The notes: generated from the letters alone by a model not told the origin. DNA of 7,034 bases from Rhodobacterales bacterium (GCA_009992615.1 JAACVA010000175.1:1-7034), one strand, 5' to 3'; positions 1 through 7,002 are shown, numbered from the stretch's first letter. Numbers and translations are program-made.

Positions 1-627
1 GCCGTGCTGGCCCGGCTGCGCCCGCACGACGCGATCCTGGGCGAAGAATTCGGCGCAACCCCCGGCACCTCCGGCCTGACCTGGGTGCTTGACCCGATAG
101 ATGGCACGCGGGGGTATCTGTCGGGCACGCCCACCTGGGGCGTGCTGATTGCCGTTGGCGATGAGAACGGGCCGTGTCTGGGTGTGATTGACCAACCCTA
201 TATCAGCGAACGCTTTGTTGGCGGCTTTGGCGCGGCCTGGGTCGAGGGGCCGCAGGGCCGCGCCGATCTGACGACCCGTGCGGCGCGGCCACTGGACCAG
301 GCAATCCTGTTCACCACCTTTCCCGAAGTTGGCAGCGCCACCGAGGGCCGCGCCTTTCGCGCCGTGGCCGAACGGGCGCGGCTGACCCGCTATGGTATGG
401 ATTGCTATGCCTATGCGCTTGTCGCCGCCGGCCAGATCGACCTGGTGATCGAAGCGGGATTGCAGGCCTATGACGTGCAGGCCCCCATCGCCGTGATCCA
501 CGCGGCGGGCGGCATCGTCACCGACTGGAGTGGCGGCCCGGTGCATCAGGGTGGGCGCGTTCTGGCCGCCGCCAACCGCACGGTCCATGCCCAGGCGCTG
601 GCGCTGTTGCGCAGCGTAACGGGATGA
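1..627 (+). CDS. hisN: HisN-like histidinol-phosphatase / inositol monophosphatase family protein (5' truncated)
   Basis: This is the C-terminal 208 residues of a FIG-superfamily, Mg2+-dependent phosphatase; the family is usually about 260 residues, so some 50-60 N-terminal residues lie before the window. Numbering from the first codon, the metal-binding glutamate motif GEEFG is at about 14-18 and the core signature DPIDGT at 31-36. The third metal aspartate is in YDVQAP (D158), followed by HAAGGIVTDW. The wording TPTWGVLIAV and LGVIDQPYISERFVGG is that of the HisN-type branch, which dephosphorylates L-histidinol phosphate in histidine synthesis, rather than of SuhB or CysQ. Substrate assignment within this superfamily is uncertain, and no other his gene is in view. 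The frame is open from base 1, so no start can be placed. The stop TGA (625-627) overlaps the next gene's ATG, so the two are probably co-translated. Confidence 0.85.
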   Translation, partial: AVLARLRPHDAILGEEFGATPGTSGLTWVLDPIDGTRGYLSGTPTWGVLIAVGDENGPCLGVIDQPYISERFVGGFGAAWVEGPQGRADLTTRAARPLDQAILFTTFPEVGSATEGRAFRAVAERARLTRYGMDCYAYALVAAGQIDLVIEAGLQAYDVQAPIAVIHAAGGIVTDWSGGPVHQGGRVLAAANRTVHAQALALLRSVTG

Positions 628-1991
628 CCCATGTCCTGATCCGGGGCGCCCATACGATCCTGACAATGGACGATTCGGGCGGCTTTGGCCGGGTGCTGCA
701 CGGCCAGGACATTCGCCTGCGCGCGGGCGTGATCGCCGAGATCGGCCCCGACCTGCCCCTGACCGGGGCAGAGCCTGTTGTGGCCACCGACGCCGTGGTC
801 ACACCGGGGCTGATCAACACCCATCACCACCTCTTCCAAACCCTGACCCGCGCTGTGCCGGGTGCACAGAACGCGCTGTTGTTCGGCTGGCTGCAACGGC
901 TTTATCCGATCTGGGCGCGGTTCGGGCCCGATGAAATGCGTATTTCGGCCACAATCGGTCTGGCGGAACTGGCCCTGTCCGGCTGTTCGACCAGTTCCGA
1001 TCACCTCTATCTCTATCCCAACGGCGCCCGGCTGGATGACACGATCGAGGCGGCGCGCGAAATTGGTTTGCGGTTTCACCCGACGCGCGGCGCCATGTCG
1101 ATCGGGCAATCCCTGGGCGGGCTGCCCCCCGACACCCTTGTCGAACGTGAGGCGGACATCCTGAACGACACGATCCGCGTGATCGACCGTTTTCATGACC
1201 CGAGGCCGGGCGCGATGTGCCGTGTCGGTGTCGCGCCGTGTTCACCGTTTTCGGTCAGCCGCGGCCTGATGCGCGACGCTGCGCTGCTGGCCCGTGACAA
1301 AGGCGTGCGCCTGCACACACATCTGGCCGAAAACGACGAAGACATCGCCTGGTCGCTGTCCCAGTTCGGCTGCCGCCCTGGCCAATACGCCGAGGATCTG
1401 GCTTGGACCGGCGACGATGTGTGGCACGCCCATTGTGTCAAGCTGGACGCGCGTGAAATCGCACTGTTCGCCCGCAGCGGCACCGGCGTGGCCCACTGCC
1501 CCTGTTCCAACTGCCGCCTCGGGTCGGGCATCGCGCCGGTGCGGGCGCTGCGCGACGCGGGGGTCGCGGTCGGGCTGGGGGTTGACGGATCGGCCAGCAA
1601 CGACACGGGCAATCTGATGGCCGAGGCACGCATGGCGTTGCTTTTGCAACGGGTGGCTGCGGGTGCCGATGCAATGCCAGTGGCCGAAGCGCTGTGGATC
1701 GCAACACGCGGCGGAGCGGCGGTGCTGGGGCGCGACGACATAGGCCAGATCGCCGTAGGTCGGCGTGCAGACGTTGCGCTCTGGACCACGGGAACCCTTG
1801 CCCAGGCGGGCAGTTGGGACAAAAGCGCGCTGTTGCTGGCGGGGCCGGAACAGGTGCGTGACCTGTTCGTCGAAGGCCGACAGGTGGTGCGCGATGGCCA
1901 CATTGTCACCCTCGATCTGCCCCGCGCGATCGAAACGCAAAACCGCTTCGCCCGGGATCTGGCCGAGGCCGGTTCGGGCGAACACAGGTAA
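624..1991 (+). CDS. 8-oxoguanine deaminase (amidohydrolase superfamily)
   Basis: A 455-residue cytosolic metal-dependent deaminase of the ATZ/TRZ-like amidohydrolase group. The likely reaction is hydrolytic deamination of 8-oxoguanine to urate and ammonia, in purine catabolism or disposal of oxidised guanine. The metal and catalytic residues are all present: HxH at H67/H69 after strand beta-1 (PGLINTHHH), HTHLAEN with H231/H233 and E236, H268/H270 in WHAHCVKL, and the aspartate D321 in GVDGSASND. Other stretches, SGCSTSSDHLYLYPNG (119-134), VAPCSPFSVSR (203-213) and AHCPCSN (290-296), match as I recall them the Pseudomonas Pa0142-type 8-oxoguanine deaminases rather than guanine deaminase or atrazine hydrolase. 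Length is normal for the family. The start ATG sits inside the upstream stop as ATGA and has no strong Shine-Dalgarno sequence, which suggests translational coupling. Isoguanine or another purine substrate cannot be excluded. Confidence 0.9.
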   Translation: MTHVLIRGAHTILTMDDSGGFGRVLHGQDIRLRAGVIAEIGPDLPLTGAEPVVATDAVVTPGLINTHHHLFQTLTRAVPGAQNALLFGWLQRLYPIWARFGPDEMRISATIGLAELALSGCSTSSDHLYLYPNGARLDDTIEAAREIGLRFHPTRGAMSIGQSLGGLPPDTLVEREADILNDTIRVIDRFHDPRPGAMCRVGVAPCSPFSVSRGLMRDAALLARDKGVRLHTHLAENDEDIAWSLSQFGCRPGQYAEDLAWTGDDVWHAHCVKLDAREIALFARSGTGVAHCPCSNCRLGSGIAPVRALRDAGVAVGLGVDGSASNDTGNLMAEARMALLLQRVAAGADAMPVAEALWIATRGGAAVLGRDDIGQIAVGRRADVALWTTGTLAQAGSWDKSALLLAGPEQVRDLFVEGRQVVRDGHIVTLDLPRAIETQNRFARDLAEAGSGEHR

Positions 1992-2071
1992 AGATTTTTG
2001 CCAATGGCAGTGGCCGCAACCCTGCTTCTGCCTTATGTAGTTTGGCGCGCCGAAATCGCCTCCGCCCGAAT

Positions 2072-2077
2072 GGAAGG
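2072..2077 (+). promoter_or_regulatory. Ribosome binding site of the short ORF before ackA
   Basis: GGAAGG lies seven nucleotides before the ATG at 2085. It is the best Shine-Dalgarno-like sequence in the 188-bp interval, and it supports the 2085 start over the in-frame upstream ATGs at 1998 and 2004, which have no such site in front of them. Confidence 0.5.
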
Positions 2078-2084
2078 TTGCACC

Positions 2085-2183
2085 ATGAATGCCAAACCAA
2101 TGCCCCATCCGGCCAGCTCAAGTACCGCGACTGGGGTGATTGACGCCCGTCTCGCCCCGGCCTTGCCCAACGGGGCGCTTTGA
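2085..2183 (+). CDS. Putative 32-residue leader peptide or small protein overlapping ackA
   Basis: This short frame starts at ATG 2085 behind a well-placed GGAAGG and ends with TGA at 2181-2183, whose last base is the first base of the ackA ATG (TGATG). The predicted peptide begins MNAKPMPHPASSS. It is proline-, alanine- and serine-rich, has no membrane segment, and I do not recognise it. ackA has no clear Shine-Dalgarno sequence of its own, and a GC-only hairpin (2153-2177) covers the end of this frame just before the ackA start. Translation of the short frame could therefore open the hairpin and let ribosomes reinitiate on ackA. A chance frame, or a remnant of a deleted gene, remains possible. 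The arrangement is read directly from the sequence; the coupling role is inferred. Confidence 0.4.
   Translation: MNAKPMPHPASSSTATGVIDARLAPALPNGAL
2153..2177 (+). promoter_or_regulatory. GC-only hairpin immediately upstream of the ackA start
   Basis: CGCCCCG (2153-2159) pairs perfectly with CGGGGCG (2171-2177) around an 11-nt loop. The stem ends five bases before the ackA ATG and includes the only G-rich stretch that could serve as a ribosome binding site. No U-tract follows, so it is not a Rho-independent terminator. It is more likely to hinder free initiation on ackA unless the overlapping short frame is translated. Confidence 0.4.
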
Positions 2184-3352
2184 TGCAGCGGGTTTTTCTT
2201 GTTCTGAACACCGGCTCGTCCAGCATCAAGTTTTCAGTGCATGACGCCGACACTGCGGTGCGCCGGGCCCATGGTGCCATCGAAGGCATCGGAAGCGCGC
2301 CGCATCTGACGCTGCGCACGCCTGACACGAAACAGGGCTTTTGCCCCGACGGAACCACCGCCGGCGATACCGATGCGCTGATTGATTGGCTTTTGTCGCT
2401 TCTGGTGGCACATCTGGGCCAGATTGATGTGGTCGCCGCAGGGCACAGGGTGGTGCACGGCGGGCGCAGCTTCCGCGAACCGGCCCGCATCACGAATGAT
2501 GTCATGGCGATGCTTGACGCGTTGTGCCCGCTGGCGCCGGGGCATCAACCCTTCAACCTTGCCGGCATTCGTGCCGTCGCCGCGCGCTGGCCCGGCACCC
2601 AACAGCTTGCCTGTTTCGACACTGCGTTCCATCGCGGCCACCCGCGCCTTGTGCAGTTGTATGGATTGCCCCGCGCCCTGTCGGATGAAGGCATCCTGCG
2701 CTACGGTTTCCACGGTTTGTCCTACGATTATATCGCCGGGCGCCTGCCCGATCTGCTGGGGCCGGAGGTGGCACAGGGCAGGGTGATCGTGGCGCATCTG
2801 GGCAGCGGCGCCAGCCTGTGCGCCCTGCGCCAAGGCCGCAGTGTGGACACCACCACCGGCTTCACCGCGCTGGACGGGTTGATGATGGGCACCCGCTGTG
2901 GCCAGATCGACCCGGGCGTTCTGTTGCACCTGATGCGCGACAAAGGGATGGGCGTTGATGCGCTGGAAACGCTTTTGGCGTGCGAAAGCGGCCTTCTGGG
3001 CGTGTCGGGTCTCAGTTCGGACATGCGCGATCTGCTGGCCAGCCCGGCCCCCGAGGCCGCCGAGGCGGTGGCGCTGTTCGTGCACATGATCCTGCGCCAG
3101 ATCGGGGCGCTGACCGCCACGATGGGCGGGCTGGATGCGCTGGTGTTCACTGCCGGAATCGGAGAACGCGCGCCGGTCATCCGGTCACGGGTGATGGACG
3201 GCCTTGGCTGGCTGGGGTTGTCTGCGGATGAAACGGCGAACAGCACAGGCCAAACGGTGATTTCCACGCCCGACAGCCGCGTCATCGCCGCAATGATACC
3301 CACCGATGAAGAAGCCGTGATCCTGCGTGCCGTGCTGGCCGCGCAACGATGA
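2183..3352 (+). CDS. ackA: Acetate kinase
   Basis: A 389-residue cytosolic enzyme that interconverts ATP + acetate and ADP + acetyl phosphate. It belongs to the acetokinase family of the ASKHA fold, normally about 390-400 residues. Visible family motifs, numbered from ATG 2183, are VLNTGSSSIKF near the N-terminus (N9, S12-S14), AGHRVVHGG with the substrate arginine R89, the PLAPGHQPFNL segment, ACFDTAFH with catalytic D147 (146 after start correction), RYGFHGLSY with H177, the nucleotide-binding HLGSGAS, DTTTGFTALDGLMMGTRCG with R238, FTAGIGE, and IPTDEEAVI with the acidic pair near the C-terminus. All catalytic positions appear intact. TTG at 2180 is an alternative start, but ATG 2183 forms a TGATG overlap with the upstream short ORF and is preferred. 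No phosphotransacetylase or phosphoketolase partner is visible on either side. The gene converges on a minus-strand gene only 19 bp downstream. Confidence 0.95.
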   Translation: MQRVFLVLNTGSSSIKFSVHDADTAVRRAHGAIEGIGSAPHLTLRTPDTKQGFCPDGTTAGDTDALIDWLLSLLVAHLGQIDVVAAGHRVVHGGRSFREPARITNDVMAMLDALCPLAPGHQPFNLAGIRAVAARWPGTQQLACFDTAFHRGHPRLVQLYGLPRALSDEGILRYGFHGLSYDYIAGRLPDLLGPEVAQGRVIVAHLGSGASLCALRQGRSVDTTTGFTALDGLMMGTRCGQIDPGVLLHLMRDKGMGVDALETLLACESGLLGVSGLSSDMRDLLASPAPEAAEAVALFVHMILRQIGALTATMGGLDALVFTAGIGERAPVIRSRVMDGLGWLGLSADETANSTGQTVISTPDSRVIAAMIPTDEEAVILRAVLAAQR

Positions 3353-3371
3353 CGTGCGCGCCAGCTGGGCG

Positions 3372-4808
3372 TCACCTGTCAACCACCTGCCAGAAGCCAA
3401 ACTTTCGGGCGTGTTTCTGTCTGAGATCTGCAACAAATTGCGTGTGCGTCGGGAAATCACCGTAATCGTCTATTGCCGCGTCGCAGGACTGGCATTCTGC
3501 CAAGTGGCGGGCGGCGTGGCGGTATCTTTTGGACTTTGCGCCATCCAGCGTGTCACGCACCATCGCCCGACGGATCACCGCAGCGGCCAGCGGATGCCCG
3601 GCCTCAAGCGCATCAGCCGCCGCCGTAAGCCTGTCAAAGGCGTTCCCGTCCAGATCGTCGGCCCGCGCCAACACGACCCGTGCCGCACGGTCGTGACTGG
3701 GCCAGTCGACGAGAAAACCAAGCACAGCGCCGAGGTGGGGATAGGTTTGCGCAAACGTCAATGCCTTTTCTTCCGCTTCAAGATCATCGAAATCAGGAAG
3801 CAGTTTCAGATATTTCCGCAGACTTGGCGCGCTGAGGGTCTGCGTGAACCTGTCCCACAGATGCGCCTTGAGGTCATTCCCCCTGCCCAGCTTTTCAAGG
3901 CATTCTTCATAAACTTCGTCTAGATCCTGTCGGAACAGCCGGAACGCGGCCCCCTGTTCGGCCGCCATGGCGCCACGGACAACGTCGAACGCATCGTCGA
4001 CACGGCCCGCCGCCAGCAATCGGCGGGCGACGCCGGGGGCAATGGTGCCGAATGTCAGTTGCTCGGCCGAATACCGCGCCATATAGGCGTCCACATCGCC
4101 CTGCGCATCCGCGACATCGGCCAGGATGACCGACCGCGTGATGTCCTTGTTGCGCCGCACGCTTTTTTCGGCGTCGGAGGAAAAGCCAAAGCTGCGGTAT
4201 TGTTCCAGCTCGTCCGCGCTGGGCGGGCTGTCGGCCCAGCCGTTGGTAATCTGTCTGAGATGTTCCAGCCCGTCCGCGCCAAGGGCCTCGGCGGTGGCCG
4301 GGATGATCCCGTCAAATTCGCCATATCCGGCATCGGCGACGGCATCGAGGATACGCTCGGCCAGCGTTCTGGGGTCCACGGAAAGGCGCGGTGAAATGCT
4401 GGCGATGATCTGCACAGCCTGCCGCATGACATCGCTGATCGCGCCATTGCTGTCATCGGTCCTGTGCTGGATCGCGGGGGTCAGTTGCAGGAACGACCAC
4501 AGCAGTTCAAACGCCTCCGGGGCATCATCGGGCGCGATGGCGGTTTCGATCATCGCCAGAAGCGAACCGAGATCCTTCACCATCTCCCTTTGCTTGCGCC
4601 AGTTCACAAAACTGGTCGCGCGACGCAGCGCGGCAAACCTTTTGCGCAGATCGGCGGCCACATCCGCGGCGCCCTGCGCGGCGCTCAGCTCCATCCGCGC
4701 GCGGCGCTGAAGCGCTGCACTGCCCTGCACCAGTTCCATCACCAGCGCGGCCAGTTGTTCTGCGCCCAACTTTTCTAGGTTTGCCTTGTTCAGGGTTTTC
4801 CTGGACAT
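3372..4808 (-). CDS. Uncharacterised helical protein, DUF6880-like
   Basis: A 478-residue soluble protein, predicted almost wholly helical, with no signal peptide or membrane segment. The opening MSRKTLNKANLEKLGAEQLA and the C-terminal segment (about 428-478: RYRHAARHLAECQ, then IDDY, FPTHTQF, and a final HARKFGFW) resemble DUF6880-family proteins as I recall them. The middle consists of repeated helix-turn-helix stretches rich in Ala, Leu, Asp and Arg, like a TPR/HEAT-type solenoid, though I cannot define repeat units by eye. No catalytic motif is evident; two cysteines form ECQSCD near the C-terminus. The frame is open up to 4901, but that start would overlap the permease gene, and the extra residues do not look like the family. 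ATG 4808 has GGAA nine bases upstream and matches the family's N-terminus. It lies 67 bp behind the permease on the same strand, so read-through is plausible. Function is unknown. Confidence 0.8.
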   Translation of the reverse strand: MSRKTLNKANLEKLGAEQLAALVMELVQGSAALQRRARMELSAAQGAADVAADLRKRFAALRRATSFVNWRKQREMVKDLGSLLAMIETAIAPDDAPEAFELLWSFLQLTPAIQHRTDDSNGAISDVMRQAVQIIASISPRLSVDPRTLAERILDAVADAGYGEFDGIIPATAEALGADGLEHLRQITNGWADSPPSADELEQYRSFGFSSDAEKSVRRNKDITRSVILADVADAQGDVDAYMARYSAEQLTFGTIAPGVARRLLAAGRVDDAFDVVRGAMAAEQGAAFRLFRQDLDEVYEECLEKLGRGNDLKAHLWDRFTQTLSAPSLRKYLKLLPDFDDLEAEEKALTFAQTYPHLGAVLGFLVDWPSHDRAARVVLARADDLDGNAFDRLTAAADALEAGHPLAAAVIRRAMVRDTLDGAKSKRYRHAARHLAECQSCDAAIDDYGDFPTHTQFVADLRQKHARKFGFWQVVDR

Positions 4809-4875
4809 ACAGGTTATTTCCAGTTCCGCTGTGTTGACACGCCCTGCCCAACCCCGCAGAGAAACCACCGCCGGT

Positions 4876-6915
4876 TCATGGCCCAGGGTGCGCAAGGACA
4901 ACCGGGTCGCGCCGCAACCATTGCCGGTACAGCACAGGAGAAAGTGCCGCCACGCCGATCGCCATTGTGCTCAGGCCCGGTGCCACGAACAACAGCCCCA
5001 CAAGGCCCAGATACCACCGCTCGGCCTGCGACATTTTCGTCAGAATATACCCCGAGAATGCCGCGCCGATACAGGCAATGCCCAACATGGCACCGGCCAG
5101 CGTGGTGAAGAAGGCAGGCCAGCTGAACCCTTCCGCCACCAGCAACAGCGATGGCGAATAGACGAAGACGAATGGCACCAGCGCCTTGGCGATCCCCAGC
5201 CGGAACGCCGTATTGCCGGTTTGAAACGGGTTCGATCCCGAAATCCCCGCGGCGGCATAGGCGGCCAAGGCCACGGGCGGCGTTATGTCGGCCAGAACGC
5301 CATAGTAAAACACGAAAAAGTGCGACACCAAAGGCTGCACCCCCAGTTGCGACAGCGCCGGCGCCGCCACCGCAACCAAAATGATATAGGTGGCCGTGGT
5401 GGGAATGCCCGCCCCCATGATGATGCAGGAAAAGGCGATCAGGATCAGCGACACAAACAGCGCCCACTGCCCCACAGTGAAATAATCCAGCAGCCAAACC
5501 GTTGACAGGAAACCGCCGATGTCGGTCGCCGTCTGCACCACGACATAGCCAAGGCGGAACCCGACCCCGGTCAGCGTGACAACCCCGACAACGACACCCA
5601 CCGTGGCCGCAGCCGCCCCCACGGCGATGGTGTTGCGCGCGCCCGAGGCCAGGGCGGTGACGAAATCGCGCAGCGTCAGCCGGTTGAGTGGATTCAGGAA
5701 GCCGACCACCACACAGGCGATGATGCCATAAACGGCGGCAAAATCAGGCGTGCGACCGGACAGGATGAAATACACCAGAACCGCAAGCGGGATGATCGAC
5801 ATCCAGTTCTGGCGCAGCACCAGCCATGCTTTCGGCAGTTCTTCGGCGCGCAGGCCCCGCAGCCCCAGGCGTTTTGCCTCAAGGTGAACCATGATGAAAA
5901 TGCCGAAATAATGCAGCAATGCCGGAAACAGAGCTGCCGCCAGAATGTCGCGCAGCGGCATTTCCAGATATTCGACCATGATGAAAGCCGCAGCGCCCAG
6001 AATCGGTGGCGTGATCTGCCCGCCGGTTGAAGATGTCGCCTCGACCGCGGCGGCAAAGCGGCTGGAATAGCCGACCTTTTTCATCGCCGGAATGGTCAGC
6101 GCGCCGGTGGTCACCGTGTTGGCGATGGACGATCCCGAAATCGTGCCCATGAACGCCGATGAAAAGATCGCCACCTTGGCCGGTCCGCCCGCATAGCGGC
6201 CCGCGATCACCATGGCGAGGTCGATGAACAACTGGCCCAGCCCGATCCGCGTGGCCAGCACCCCGAACAGGATGAACAGAAACACATATTTCGCCATCAC
6301 CCCGATGGCGATGCCATAGATCCCCTGATTGGTCATATACAGGTGGTTGACCAGACCCGCCCAACTGGCCCCGCCATGTTTCAGCGCCCCGGGCATCCAC
6401 GGCCCGAACAGCGCAAAACCGATGAACCCGATGGCGATCAGCGGCAGGGTGATGCCCACCGACCGGCGCGATGCCTCAAGCGTCAACAACAGCAAAGCCG
6501 AGCCCATGAACACATCACTGGCCGACGGGTTGCCCACCCGCTGCGCCAGAGCGGCCGAGGGCAACAGCGGCAGATACATTGCCGCAACGATGCCCAGCAT
6601 CGCCAGAATGATGTCAAACACCGGAACCCCGTCAAAGCGATACCATGCCGCAGGGGCCATTTCGGTTGACAGCGATTTGCGCCACGAAAACAGCAGAAAA
6701 ACCAGCCCCAGCACGAAGGCCAGGTGGATGCCGCGATGCGTCAGCTCCTGGATCAGGGCAAAACCCGAGGCATAGAAATGATAGACAGACATCGCCACAA
6801 GCGCCGTGGTGATGACCGCAGCCATGCTTCGGCCTGTCGCGCGAAACGCCGATTCCGGGTCATACTTGCGCTCGATCTCGGCCAGTTGTTCTGCGGTCAG
6901 CTTTTCTGCGGCCAT
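4876..6915 (-). CDS. TRAP transporter fused permease (4TM + 12TM, TAXI type)
   Basis: A 679-residue inner-membrane protein that fuses the small (DctQ-like) and large (DctM-like) TRAP subunits. With a periplasmic binding protein it would drive ion-coupled, usually Na+-coupled, uptake of a small solute. A charged cytosolic N-terminus (1-30) is followed by hydrophobic helices at roughly 31-52, 63-77, 99-117, 134-148 and 155-171, forming the small-subunit part. The large domain starts at about 200 and carries the conserved hairpin motifs: GTISGSSIANTV (257-268), then TGALTIPAMKKVGY, SSTGGQITPPILGAAAF (295-311), GAGIPTTATY (501-510) and DITPPVALAAYAA (543-555) followed by GISGSNP. Two or three further helices (about 600-660) close the protein, as in many fused TAXI permeases. 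The start at 6915 has GAGGAG at 6922-6927, six bases upstream. The preceding gene ends like a TAXI binding protein, which fits. The transported substrate cannot be read from the sequence. Confidence 0.93.
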   Translation of the reverse strand: MAAEKLTAEQLAEIERKYDPESAFRATGRSMAAVITTALVAMSVYHFYASGFALIQELTHRGIHLAFVLGLVFLLFSWRKSLSTEMAPAAWYRFDGVPVFDIILAMLGIVAAMYLPLLPSAALAQRVGNPSASDVFMGSALLLLTLEASRRSVGITLPLIAIGFIGFALFGPWMPGALKHGGASWAGLVNHLYMTNQGIYGIAIGVMAKYVFLFILFGVLATRIGLGQLFIDLAMVIAGRYAGGPAKVAIFSSAFMGTISGSSIANTVTTGALTIPAMKKVGYSSRFAAAVEATSSTGGQITPPILGAAAFIMVEYLEMPLRDILAAALFPALLHYFGIFIMVHLEAKRLGLRGLRAEELPKAWLVLRQNWMSIIPLAVLVYFILSGRTPDFAAVYGIIACVVVGFLNPLNRLTLRDFVTALASGARNTIAVGAAAATVGVVVGVVTLTGVGFRLGYVVVQTATDIGGFLSTVWLLDYFTVGQWALFVSLILIAFSCIIMGAGIPTTATYIILVAVAAPALSQLGVQPLVSHFFVFYYGVLADITPPVALAAYAAAGISGSNPFQTGNTAFRLGIAKALVPFVFVYSPSLLLVAEGFSWPAFFTTLAGAMLGIACIGAAFSGYILTKMSQAERWYLGLVGLLFVAPGLSTMAIGVAALSPVLYRQWLRRDPVVLAHPGP

Positions 6916-6921
6916 GTCGGG

Positions 6922-6927
6922 CTCCTC
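6922..6927 (-). promoter_or_regulatory. Ribosome binding site of the TRAP permease
   Basis: On the minus strand GAGGAG precedes the permease ATG by six nucleotides. This strong site fixes the start at 6915 and shows that the permease can initiate independently of the upstream binding-protein gene. Confidence 0.6.
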
Positions 6928-6954
6928 GGGGCATGGGCGGATGGTGCAACAGAA

Positions 6955-6983
6955 TGACCCGCCGACGCAGCGCCGGCGGGTCA
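6955..6983 (-). promoter_or_regulatory. Strong hairpin between TAXI binding-protein and permease genes
   Basis: TGACCCGCCG (6955-6964) and CGGCGGGTCA (6974-6983) form a perfect 10-bp stem with a 9-nt loop in the 87-bp gap between the two transport genes. On the transcribed (minus) strand the stem is followed by TTCTGTTGCAC rather than a continuous U-run, so it is not a classic full terminator. In many binding-protein-dependent transport operons such a hairpin lies just after the binding-protein gene and keeps its message more abundant than the permease message, by partial termination or 3'-end protection. That role is inferred here from position. Confidence 0.6.
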
Positions 6984-7002
6984 GGTCAAACGGCGGGTGC
7001 CG

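Noticed and set aside
1992..2084. Possible sigma-70 promoter (TTGCCA near 1998, TATGTA near 2034)
   Set aside because: The spacing between the two elements is far too long, and no second element at 16-18 bp fits.
1998..2084. N-terminal extension of the short ORF to the ATG at 1998
   Set aside because: No ribosome binding site precedes 1998 or 2004, whereas 2085 has GGAAGG at good spacing.
1242..2108. A long minus-strand open frame (288 codons) opposite the deaminase gene
   Set aside because: It lies opposite a clearly identified gene, its translation matches no family I know, and it has the His/Arg/Gln-rich look of a GC-rich antisense frame.
2234..3085. A long minus-strand open frame (283 codons) opposite ackA
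   Set aside because: ackA motifs are intact on the plus strand. The antisense product is low in hydrophobic order and has no recognisable domain.
3327..3923. Plus-strand open frame (198 codons) covering the 3' end of ackA and running opposite the DUF6880-like gene
   Set aside because: The minus-strand gene matches a family along its length. The plus-strand product overlaps the end of ackA and has no recognisable domain.
4809..4901. Upstream extension of the DUF6880-like gene to a start at 4901
   Set aside because: It would overlap the end of the permease gene, and the added residues do not resemble the family. ATG 4808 has a suitable ribosome binding site and a family-like N-terminus.
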